DNA of 5,064 nucleotides, from the NCBI GenBank assembly GCA_022837185.1, contig JALHJD010000217.1, positions 1 through 5,064 of the forward strand. Direction: 5' to 3'. Source of the DNA: Desulfobacteraceae bacterium. Its GTDB lineage: Bacteria; Desulfobacterota; Desulfobulbia; Desulfobulbales; Desulfobulbaceae. The translations under genes and the position numbers were made by a program. How positions within the stretch are numbered: position 1 is the first letter of the stretch; each line of letters starts with the position of its first letter. A model generated the notes under the pieces. It ran no database searches. It saw only the letters and a program-made list of their open reading frames with translations, and was not told the origin of the DNA. Positions 1 to 5,011 of the stretch are shown here, one piece after another.

Positions 1-412
1 CGTTGTTGTGGCAGCTTATGCATTCGGGATCCACAGCGCTGTGGTCCATGACCGCCGGGAGCCAGTCTTTGCCCGGCTGCTTATGACAGGATCCGCAGTT
101 TGCCGCGGTCGGCAGGTGGCCATCCGGCTGCCCCGTGGCAATGGACCCGTCATGACAGGTGGCGCACATGTCCATCGCCGCCTCTTTATGAACAAACTCA
201 AAATCACCGTTCTCCGGATCGACATGACAGTTTTCGCAGGACAGGGTGGTGACCACATGGCCTTCCGGTTTTTCTTCTTCCATGGCCGATGCACCTTGGG
301 ATTGCGCCTTCTCAGACAGGACGGCGAAAACCGTGAGAAATGCTGACAACAGACAACAAAGCACAACAAATTTCATGCGAGGGGAATTCACACGTTCAGG
401 GTGAATTATCAT
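1..412 (-). CDS. Exported multiheme cytochrome c, N-terminal part (runs off left edge)
   Basis: Periplasmic or exported c-type cytochrome, expected to carry electrons in respiratory chains. The frame is open from an ATG at 412 to the window edge (137 codons). Counting from that start, residues 1-43 form a Sec signal peptide: a basic n-region, a hydrophobic stretch from about residue 14 to 32, and an A-S-A cleavage site before M44. Four heme-binding CXXCH motifs follow: CENCH (59-63), CATCH (83-87), CGSCH (106-110) and CISCH (131-135). Each is preceded 7-8 residues earlier by a histidine (H52, H75, H99, H124), fitting bis-His ligation as in the cytochrome c3/multiheme families. The start at 412 is chosen because AAGGAG lies 8 bases upstream; an in-frame ATG at 376 (MKFVVL) and one at 451 have no such site. 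Further hemes and the C-terminus lie outside the window, so the exact family is not assignable. Confidence 0.9.
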   Translation of the reverse strand, partial: MIIHPERVNSPRMKFVVLCCLLSAFLTVFAVLSEKAQSQGASAMEEEKPEGHVVTTLSCENCHVDPENGDFEFVHKEAAMDMCATCHDGSIATGQPDGHLPTAANCGSCHKQPGKDWLPAVMDHSAVDPECISCHNN

Positions 413-420
413 TCTGCCTT

Positions 421-426
421 CTCCTT
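421..426 (-). promoter_or_regulatory. Shine-Dalgarno site deciding the cytochrome start
   Basis: On the minus strand AAGGAG sits 8 bases before the ATG at 412. It selects this start over the in-frame ATGs at 376 and 451, neither of which has a purine-rich site at a usable distance. It adds 12 residues before the MKFVVL segment and gives the signal peptide a longer, arginine-containing n-region. Confidence 0.75.
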
Positions 427-451
427 GGATCCGGGAGGTGATGTTTTTCAT

Positions 452-477
452 AGATGCAGGACCTGGGACCTGCATCT
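452..477 (-). repeat. Perfect 9-bp inverted repeat in the cytochrome leader
   Basis: The arms AGATGCAGG (452-460) and CCTGCATCT (469-477) are perfectly complementary around an 8-base spacer. It lies 40 bases upstream of the cytochrome start, inside the predicted 5' leader if transcription begins near 560. It could be a hairpin in the mRNA or an operator. There is no T-run on the minus-strand downstream side except a short stretch of A residues, so it is not an obvious terminator. Confidence 0.5.
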
Positions 478-529
478 TCCTGGCGGCAATCGTAGTCCTG
501 AAAAGCTGAAACGATGGAACGCGCTGTTC

Positions 530-548
530 TTATTGACATTCTCAATAA
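530..548. promoter_or_regulatory. Possible operator: 7-bp AT-rich dyad upstream of the cytochrome
   Basis: TTATTGA (530-536) and TCAATAA (542-548) form a perfect dyad around the five bases CATTC. It lies 118 bases upstream of the cytochrome start and just downstream of the -24/-12 promoter match, a place where a repressor would act. The TTGA-N5-TCAA core resembles FNR/CRP-type sites, but those have six bases between the half-sites; it also has a loose likeness to Fur boxes. The binding protein is unknown. Confidence 0.35.
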
Positions 549-569
549 TTTCCACGCTGCGCGGGATAT

Positions 570-586
570 AGCAAAAACCAGACCAA
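570..586 (-). promoter_or_regulatory. Sigma-54-type (-24/-12) promoter for the cytochrome
   Basis: Reading the minus strand, TTGG-TCTG-GTTT-TTGCT matches the RpoN consensus YTGGCACGrNNNTTGCW at the invariant GG and GC doublets with the exact 10-base spacing, at the flanking T, G and purine positions and at the final W; the mismatches are in the CAC part. Transcription would start near 559, giving a leader of about 150 bases. An AT-rich stretch (about 605-632) lies just upstream, as is common where IHF bends DNA at such promoters. A weaker sigma-70 reading (TTCACT, 17 bases, TATATC, 565-593) overlaps it. No expression data are available. Confidence 0.5.
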
Positions 587-813
587 CAGTGAACAATCAC
601 GGCTCAATTTATTTATTTTGGTGAAAAAATGTTGCCTGCCCGACATGCATCCCGTCCCGCTGTGCGCTTCGATTCCCCGCCACAGCCCGCTGCGGCGCTG
701 AAAGCCCCGCGCAACTCCGGCAGGTCCACCCTCCGGCAGACGGGCAGGCTTCCAGGCGGGAACCCTGTTCAGGACAAAGGCCGGATGGGAGACCGGACAG
801 TCTGAATCCGGTT

Positions 814-868
814 TGACAGGACAAAATTCCTGCCCGGCAGGATTACCCAACCCCGAAAATTCCTGTCA
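814..868. repeat. Nested palindromes in the divergent region
   Basis: The outer arms TGACAGGA (814-821) and TCCTGTCA (861-868) are a perfect 8-bp inverted repeat. Inside it lies TCCTGCC-C-GGCAGGA (828-842), a perfect 7-bp palindrome around one base. The ten bases AAAATTCCTG also occur twice as a direct repeat (824-833 and 857-866). The CAGGA/TCCTG word thus appears four times in alternating orientation, so alternative pairings are possible. This pattern suits a cluster of dimer-binding sites or a switching RNA structure. It lies about 135-190 bases upstream of the OsmC-side promoter match and about 230-300 from the cytochrome-side one, within the usual range for activators of sigma-54 promoters. 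Confidence 0.45.
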
Positions 869-876
869 CGCCACGG

Positions 877-929
877 CGGAGAAAACAAAACAGCGGTTCA
901 CGCCAAAAGGTTACCACTGTTTTCCTCCG
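877..929. repeat. Imperfect inverted repeat upstream of the OsmC gene
   Basis: CGGAG (877-881) pairs with CTCCG (925-929) and AAAACAG (887-893) pairs with CTGTTTT (917-923), with an asymmetric internal loop of five bases on the left and one on the right. The GAAAAC at 881-886 offers an alternative partner for GTTTTC. The terminal loop is 23 bases, so RNA stability would be modest. Role unknown. Confidence 0.3.
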
Positions 930-1001
930 TCCAGGTATCTCTTCCGGGAGCCCAGCCGGCCGGAAAGCCCATTTCCGCAAAATCAAAGAATCGCCCGAGC
1001 A

Positions 1002-1017
1002 TGGCACGCAAATTGTA
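1002..1017 (+). promoter_or_regulatory. Possible sigma-54-type promoter for the OsmC-family gene
   Basis: TGGCAC, five bases, then TTGTA matches the RpoN consensus (TGGCAC-N5-TTGCW) with a perfect -24 half including the following G and the correct GG-to-GC distance, but with T instead of C in the -12 doublet. Because that C is strongly conserved, the match is uncertain. Transcription would begin near 1028, about 90 bases before the gene. No good sigma-70 pair was found between 960 and 1110. Confidence 0.35.
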
Positions 1018-1120
1018 ACACACCGTAGTACAGGAAATGTTGTTACGGATGGTTCATCGCACCATTGTCCTGCTCATCATCCAAAACCAAACAGGAACCC
1101 AAGATAACAAGGAGACGCCC

Positions 1121-1687
1121 ATGACGCAGGAAGTAAAAGAAAAATTTGTCAATGGGGTGAATGTCGAAGCATTGACCAGAACCATTGGCATGATCAAGGA
1201 AAATCCGGAAATCGCCAAATTCAAATTCCGGGCGACCAACAAGTGGATCAACGGCACCCATTGCCGCGGGACGATCAAGGATTTTTACGGCGCTCTGCAG
1301 GAGGACGATACCCGTCCGGCCATGCACTTTGACCTGGACGAGCCCCCCGTTCTGCTGGGCAACAATGAAGGCCGGAACCCGGTCGAATATCTTCTCGTGG
1401 CTCTGTCCGGCTGTCTCACCACCGCTCTGATTGCCCACTCTTCCGCCCGGGGCATAGAAATACGGGGTGTTCAGTCAAGATATGAAGGCGATCTGGACAT
1501 CCGCGGATTTCTGGGACTGTCTAACGATGTCCCGGTCGGCTATCAGGATATCCGCGTTTACTTCACCATCGACGCCGACATATCCGAAGAAAAAAAGGAA
1601 GAGCTGGTCAAAATGGCTCAAAAATATTCCCCGGTCTTCAACACAATCACCAGGTCGACCCCGGTATCCGTGCACCTTGAGAAGTAA
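1121..1687 (+). CDS. OsmC/Ohr-family protein, single-cysteine subfamily
   Basis: Cytoplasmic protein of 188 residues in the OsmC family, whose best-studied members are thiol peroxidases acting on organic hydroperoxides. The family core is clear: DEPPVLLG (73-80), NPVEYLLVALSGCLTTAL (86-103) with the conserved helix cysteine C98, GDLDIRGFLGLS (123-134), and KYSPVFNTIT (168-177). In classic OsmC and Ohr a second, resolving cysteine sits just before a proline in the last helix; here that place is S170 (Y-S-P-V-F), as in a known family branch with SPVF-D/N-T. A further cysteine, C48, lies in the early THCRGTI segment. Peroxidase activity therefore cannot be assumed. The start at 1121 has AAGGAG (1109-1114) 6 bases upstream; the frame continues open to an ATG at 1037, but this has AGGA only 2 bases away and yields no family sequence. 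Single-gene unit, divergent from the cytochrome. Confidence 0.9.
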   Translation: MTQEVKEKFVNGVNVEALTRTIGMIKENPEIAKFKFRATNKWINGTHCRGTIKDFYGALQEDDTRPAMHFDLDEPPVLLGNNEGRNPVEYLLVALSGCLTTALIAHSSARGIEIRGVQSRYEGDLDIRGFLGLSNDVPVGYQDIRVYFTIDADISEEKKEELVKMAQKYSPVFNTITRSTPVSVHLEK

Positions 1688-1711
1688 CCAGGGTCTTTTC
1701 CGGCGCCGCCC

Positions 1712-1739
1712 ACCGCCTTCTCTTTTCGGAGAGGGCGGT
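1712..1739 (+). terminator. Strong hairpin after the OsmC gene, possible terminator
   Basis: ACCGCC-TTCTCT pairs with GGAGAG-GGCGGT around a TTTC loop: 12 pairs, two of them G-T, beginning 25 bases after the stop codon. The T-rich stretch (ATTTTAT, 1745-1751) comes only after five more bases, so it is not a textbook intrinsic terminator. Longer-range arms CCGGCGC (1700-1706) and GCGCCGG (1763-1769) enclose it and would make a larger branched structure. Confidence 0.5.
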
Positions 1740-1795
1740 CCGGCATTTTATCCCGTCCGGCAGCGCCGGCCTTGTTCCGCCCTGCTCCAGCCGCG

Positions 1796-1813
1796 CTGAG
1801 CTTCTCTGCTCAG
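1796..1813. repeat. Hairpin just upstream of the kinase promoter
   Basis: CTGAGC (1796-1801) and GCTCAG (1808-1813) are perfectly complementary around TTCTCT, with a possible CAGC/GCTG extension outside. It ends 6 bases before the -35 box of the kinase promoter, so it could be an operator for that promoter or part of the structured region downstream of the OsmC gene. Confidence 0.35.
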
Positions 1814-1819
1814 AGCTGA

Positions 1820-1848
1820 TTGACACGCATTACCCGCCCTGTTATTCT
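1820..1848 (+). promoter_or_regulatory. Sigma-70-type promoter of the histidine kinase
   Basis: A perfect -35 box TTGACA (1820-1825), a 17-base spacer and a -10 box TATTCT (1843-1848, 4 of 6 consensus bases) point rightward. Transcription would start near 1855, giving a leader of about 80 bases. This makes the kinase its own transcription unit, separate from the OsmC gene. Confidence 0.65.
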
Positions 1849-1908
1849 GTTGCGTCCACCTCCACGGCAACTTGAGGCCCTCCCGTGCACCCTGAAAACA
1901 CGGCCATG

Positions 1909-1927
1909 CCCGGAATAATCCGGGAGG
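1909..1927 (+). promoter_or_regulatory. Kinase ribosome binding site partly held in a hairpin
   Basis: CCCGGA (1909-1914) pairs perfectly with TCCGGG (1919-1924) around ATAA. The last three bases of the right arm are the first three of the Shine-Dalgarno GGGAGG (1922-1927), which stands 7 bases before the TTG at 1935. A second small hairpin, CCGTG/CACGG (1883-1903), lies just upstream. The arrangement could lower or gate translation initiation; the stem is short and no ligand-binding fold was recognised. Confidence 0.4.
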
Positions 1928-1934
1928 CGGATGA

Positions 1935-3032
1935 TTGATCAACTTTCCCCTCTCCAGGGCTGCCGCTGCGGCTCCGGGCGAGGCCTTCCCGAGCCAGACG
2001 AACATGGACACAACCGCCAGGCACCGCCTCATATTCGCCCTGATCCTTCTGCTGACCGCCCTCATTTTCCTGACCGACCTGACCACCGAACTGGGATTCG
2101 CCATCGGCGCCTGCTACCTTACCGTGGTGCTGCTGGTCAATTATCTGCCGCAGGAGCGCCACCTTATCCTTTTTGCCGTACTCTGCTCGGCGCTGATACT
2201 TCTCGGGTACCTTTTTTCCCCCGAAGGCGGCGACCCCTGGAAAGTCGGGGCCAATCGCCTGATCTCCCTGTACGCCGTATGGGCCACGGCGATCTTTTCC
2301 TGTTTGCGCAGGAAAAGCGAACAGAAGCGGGAAAAACTCCTCCGCGAGCTGGAGTCCGCCAACAAAAATCTGGAAGGGTTCAGTTCCGTGGTCAGTCACG
2401 ATCTGCGCAATCCGCTGCTGGTGATCGACGGCCTGTCACGGCGCCTGTTGAAAAGTTATGCCGACCGTATTGACCCCGGGGCCCTGGAACTGATCCACGG
2501 CATCCGGAAGAGCTGCGGCAAGGCCAATCAACTCATCGCTGATTTCCTGGCCTTTTCCCGGGCCGGGGCCAGGGAAATACAAAAAGACCGCATCGACATG
2601 GAAGCGCTGGTCAAGGAGGTCTACGAGGAGCTGGAATCATCCGCAGGCCGCGAAATACGGTTCCGTTGCCATGCGCTTCCGGCCGCTGTCGGCGACCGGG
2701 CGATGCTGCACCAGGTCTTCACCAACCTGATTGCCAATGCCATCAAGTTCACCGGGGAAAAAAAAGATGCTGTGATTGAAGTCGGGGGGTCCCGGGGGAA
2801 AGCGGAAAATATCTACTATGTGAAAGATAACGGCGCCGGATTCACCATGCAGTCAGCCGACAAGCTGTTCCACTTTTTTCAGCGGCTTCACGATGTCCGC
2901 CGCTTTGAAGGGACAGGCATCGGGCTTGCCATCGTCAAAGCCGTCATTGAAAAACATGGCGGCCGGGTCTGGGCCGAAGGAAAACCCGACGAGGGCGCGG
3001 TATTTTACTTCAGCCTGCCGAGAAAAAAATGA
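1935..3032 (+). CDS. Membrane-bound sensor histidine kinase (four TM segments)
   Basis: Inner-membrane sensor that autophosphorylates on histidine and passes the phosphate to a response regulator. In the 365-residue form there are four hydrophobic helices (about 31-48, 52-71, 77-94, 108-123) with very short loops, a basic linker likely to form a coiled coil (124-150), the HisKA H-box SHDLRNP with phosphoacceptor H155, and a HATPase domain: N-box with N264 and N268, G1 box DNGAGF (298-303), F-box FHFFQRLH (312-319), G2 box GTGIGLAIV (326-334). The kinase core resembles those of phytochrome-type kinases, but no GAF, PHY, PAS, HAMP or receiver domain is present, so the signal is probably sensed in or near the membrane. 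The TTG start is favoured by GGGAGG 7 bases upstream; an ATG at 2004 (342 residues) lacks such a site but would drop an alanine-rich segment of doubtful value. No response regulator is adjacent. Confidence 0.92.
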   Translation: MINFPLSRAAAAAPGEAFPSQTNMDTTARHRLIFALILLLTALIFLTDLTTELGFAIGACYLTVVLLVNYLPQERHLILFAVLCSALILLGYLFSPEGGDPWKVGANRLISLYAVWATAIFSCLRRKSEQKREKLLRELESANKNLEGFSSVVSHDLRNPLLVIDGLSRRLLKSYADRIDPGALELIHGIRKSCGKANQLIADFLAFSRAGAREIQKDRIDMEALVKEVYEELESSAGREIRFRCHALPAAVGDRAMLHQVFTNLIANAIKFTGEKKDAVIEVGGSRGKAENIYYVKDNGAGFTMQSADKLFHFFQRLHDVRRFEGTGIGLAIVKAVIEKHGGRVWAEGKPDEGAVFYFSLPRKK

Positions 3033-3093
3033 TTCCCGGAAGGACCCTGCCTGCCCTCACCCTCACCTTTCCGCAGCAGAAAAAGAAAAGCTG
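3033..3093. other. Gap between convergent kinase and helicase genes
   Basis: These 61 bases separate two genes that end facing each other. There is no strong hairpin with a T-run on either strand; the minus strand has a T-rich stretch (CTTTTCTTTTTC) just after the helicase stop, which could support weak termination. Transcripts from both sides may overlap here. Confidence 0.4.
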
Positions 3094-4824
3094 TCAATGC
3101 GCCCGTTTGTACCTTTTGTTTGCCCCCGGGCCGTTGACCCTTTTCTTCCCGGCCATGAACCTGCCGTCACCACTGCCGGCAGCCTGATTTTTTCTGTCGG
3201 CGGCGATTTCGATCGACACCTTCTTGCCGTTGATCATCTGTTGGTGAAAGGCCTTCAGCACCATGCGCGAAAACCTGCTGTCCGCCTCGATAAAAGAAAA
3301 ATTACGCATCAACTCTATCCTGCCGATGGCAATCTTCTGTTTGGGAGAACCGCTGTTGATAATGGCGATGAGCCGTTGGGGCAGCACCCCGTCGTTTTTG
3401 CCGACATTGACATGAAAACGGGTAAAATGCTCCGTACCCCGTTCTCTTCGCCGTCCATTTTCCTTTTTCCTCTCCATGCCGCCGGTACCGCCTTTCTCCT
3501 GAACATTGAGGTCCGGCGCATCCCGGTAATACTCCAGAAAACGCTTTGACTCCAGGGCCACCAGGCGCCTGACCAGCTCCTGCCTGTCCAGCGCGGCCAG
3601 CTTCTCCACCGCCTGGGGGAGGAGCGGTTCCAGCCCCTGAAGATCGGGAGGTGCCTCAAGCAGCATGTTGATCCGGTGCATGACCTGGCTGGCGCATACT
3701 TCCCCGCCGGAAGGGATGCGCTCCCTGACGAAGGGTTTCCCGATATTCTTCTCGATCGTCTTGATCCGCCTGCCTTCCCGCTGGTGGATAATGGAAACCG
3801 AGGTCCCTGTTTTGCCGGCCCGGCCAGTGCGCCCGCTGCGATGGGTATAGGCGGCCGGATCGTCGGGCAGGTTATAGTTGATGACATGGGTCAGGTCATT
3901 GACATCGACTCCGCGGGCGGCAACATCGGTGGCAACAAGCAGCTGCAGATTTTTGCGGCGGAATTTGCCCATGACAAGGTCCCGCTGGGCCTGGGACAGT
4001 TCCCCGTGCAGCGCGTCGGCCAGATAGCCTTCCTGGATGAGCTGCCCGGCAACATCCTGGGTTTCCTGCCTGGTGCGGCAAAATATTATCCCGTAGATAT
4101 CGGGGTGCAGGTCGACAATCCTTTTCAGGGCCGGAAAACGGTCCTGGGCCCGTACCATGTAATAGAGATGCTGCACATTCTCGGCGCCGGAATTGCGCTG
4201 GCCGATGAGGATTTCGCCGGGATCCGTCATGTAGGTGCCGGCAATTCGCGCCACTTCCGGCGACATGGTGGCGGAAAAAAGCAGAGTGTCCCTGGTGGCC
4301 GGCGTTGCGCCAAGAATGGCGGATATCTCTTCCTGAAACCCCATGTTCAGCATCTCATCGGCCTCATCAAGAACGACGGAACCGATCTGCGAGACATCGG
4401 CAGCGCCCCGGCGGATGAGGTCAAGCAGGCGTCCGGGGGTGGCGACAATAATATGGGCGCCCCGCCGCAGCGTATTGATCTGGACATCCATCCTGGCCCC
4501 GCCATAGACGGCCAAGGTTTTCACGCCCGGCAGATACCTGCCGAAGGCCTCGATATCCCTGGCGACCTGCACGCACAGTTCCCGGGTCGGACACAGTACC
4601 AGGGCCTGGGCGATGGGACTGCCTGGGTCGATATTCTGGATCAGAGGGATGCCGAAGGCCGCGGTCTTGCCGGTCCCGGTCTGGGCCAGGCTGATCCAGT
4701 CCCTACCCCGGCCGAGCAGCAGCGGAATAACTTTTTCCTGGACCGGGGTGGGTGAGGCAAAACCAAGCTCTGCCAGCCCTTTGACAATCTCCGGGCGAAC
4801 CCCTAATTCAATAAACGAATTCAT
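3094..4824 (-). CDS. deaD: DEAD-box ATP-dependent RNA helicase, DeaD/CsdA type
   Basis: Cytoplasmic RNA helicase expected to unwind structured RNA in ribosome assembly, mRNA turnover or cold adaptation. The 576-residue protein has every core motif in order: Q motif (F4 to Q29), Walker A AQTGTGKT (47-54), PTREL (79-83), GG (108-109), TPGR (129-132), DEAD (153-156), SAT (185-187), IIFCRTR (246-252), ATDVAARGVDV (298-308) and HRSGRTGRAG (328-337). A linker of about 120 residues leads to a region (about 467-542) with the pattern of the DbpA/CsdA RNA-binding domain (IGRIELMRNFSFIEA, then GKKVSIEIA), and a basic tail (about 544-576) ends the protein. Length and layout fit DeaD/CsdA (E. coli DeaD is slightly longer) better than the short RhlE group; the exact orthologue is not proven. 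The start at 4824 has AGGA 8 bases upstream; the frame is open to an ATG at 4887, but without such a site or family sequence. Probably monocistronic here. Confidence 0.93.
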   Translation of the reverse strand: MNSFIELGVRPEIVKGLAELGFASPTPVQEKVIPLLLGRGRDWISLAQTGTGKTAAFGIPLIQNIDPGSPIAQALVLCPTRELCVQVARDIEAFGRYLPGVKTLAVYGGARMDVQINTLRRGAHIIVATPGRLLDLIRRGAADVSQIGSVVLDEADEMLNMGFQEEISAILGATPATRDTLLFSATMSPEVARIAGTYMTDPGEILIGQRNSGAENVQHLYYMVRAQDRFPALKRIVDLHPDIYGIIFCRTRQETQDVAGQLIQEGYLADALHGELSQAQRDLVMGKFRRKNLQLLVATDVAARGVDVNDLTHVINYNLPDDPAAYTHRSGRTGRAGKTGTSVSIIHQREGRRIKTIEKNIGKPFVRERIPSGGEVCASQVMHRINMLLEAPPDLQGLEPLLPQAVEKLAALDRQELVRRLVALESKRFLEYYRDAPDLNVQEKGGTGGMERKKENGRRRERGTEHFTRFHVNVGKNDGVLPQRLIAIINSGSPKQKIAIGRIELMRNFSFIEADSRFSRMVLKAFHQQMINGKKVSIEIAADRKNQAAGSGDGRFMAGKKRVNGPGANKRYKRAH

Positions 4825-4832
4825 GATTTTTA

Positions 4833-4836
4833 TCCT
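4833..4836 (-). promoter_or_regulatory. Shine-Dalgarno deciding the helicase start
   Basis: AGGA on the minus strand ends 8 bases before the ATG at 4824, where the family-conserved sequence begins (MNSFIELGVRPEIVKGL). The upstream in-frame ATGs at 4887 and 4884 have no comparable site, and the 21 extra residues they would add look unlike the family. Confidence 0.6.
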
Positions 4837-4981
4837 GTCAGTGCATGTCAACCGGTTTCCGGCGGACCGGGTGGCGGCCGTCATCATTGTTCATGGCTGT
4901 GTTTCCAGCCCGATGGCAAGCAGCGGGGGAAAATTGAGGTAATGAAGATCGAAAAGCGCAGCCTGTCCCGCCCCTGTCCAT

Positions 4982-5011
4982 TGCCGGCTCTTTTCCGGTC
5001 AGGGGCCGGCA
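4982..5011. repeat. GC-rich inverted repeat upstream of the helicase
   Basis: TGCCGGC (4982-4988) and GCCGGCA (5005-5011) are perfectly complementary around 16 bases. It lies about 160-190 bases upstream of the helicase start. DeaD/CsdA genes in enterobacteria have long structured leaders, so this may be a leader hairpin, but no convincing promoter was found in 4825-5064 and the transcript start may lie outside the window. No T-run follows on either strand. Confidence 0.3.

Larger units (their letters stand above)
413..1120. other. Long divergent intergenic region without a believable gene
   Basis: About 700 bases separate the cytochrome (leftward) from the OsmC gene (rightward). The open frames here, on both strands, are short, have no recognisable domain, lack good ribosome binding sites and have proline-, arginine- and cysteine-rich translations typical of noncoding GC-rich DNA. 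What it does contain is regulatory-looking: two -24/-12-type promoter matches facing outward, an AT-rich patch near 605-632, and inverted repeats at 452-477, 530-548, 814-868 and 877-929. A small RNA cannot be excluded. Confidence 0.6.

Noticed and set aside
16..369. Minus-strand open frame of 117 codons overlapping the cytochrome, and a plus-strand frame at 8-346
   Set aside because: The neighbouring minus-strand frame from 412 has a signal peptide, four CXXCH motifs and a good Shine-Dalgarno; these frames have arginine- and proline-rich shadow sequence with no heme motifs.
413..620. Cyclic-di-GMP (GEMM) riboswitch before the multiheme cytochrome
   Set aside because: Such switches are known before cytochrome genes in Geobacter, but none of the conserved GEMM sequence blocks could be found on the minus strand here.
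542..1028. Small open frames on both strands in the divergent region (for example 542-850 minus, 813-1028 plus)
   Set aside because: No ribosome binding sites at useful distances, no domain or membrane pattern, and composition typical of noncoding GC-rich DNA.
1037..1120. N-terminal extension of the OsmC protein from the ATG at 1037
   Set aside because: The AGGA is only 2 bases from that ATG and the 28 extra residues do not resemble the family, while ATG 1121 has AAGGAG at 6 bases.
1931..2473. Open frame of 180 codons starting at the ATG overlapping the kinase start
   Set aside because: It is out of frame with the kinase, whose domains are unmistakable, and its translation is rich in R, P and G without any motif.
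3676..4755. Long plus-strand open frame (359 codons) antisense to the helicase
   Set aside because: It lies wholly opposite a DEAD-box gene with all motifs intact, has no recognisable domain and reflects the third-position GC bias of the real gene.
4837..4852. TTGACA on the minus strand just upstream of the helicase start
   Set aside because: A matching -10 would overlap the Shine-Dalgarno and start codon, and no TATAAT-like hexamer occurs at 16-18 bases; it is probably chance.
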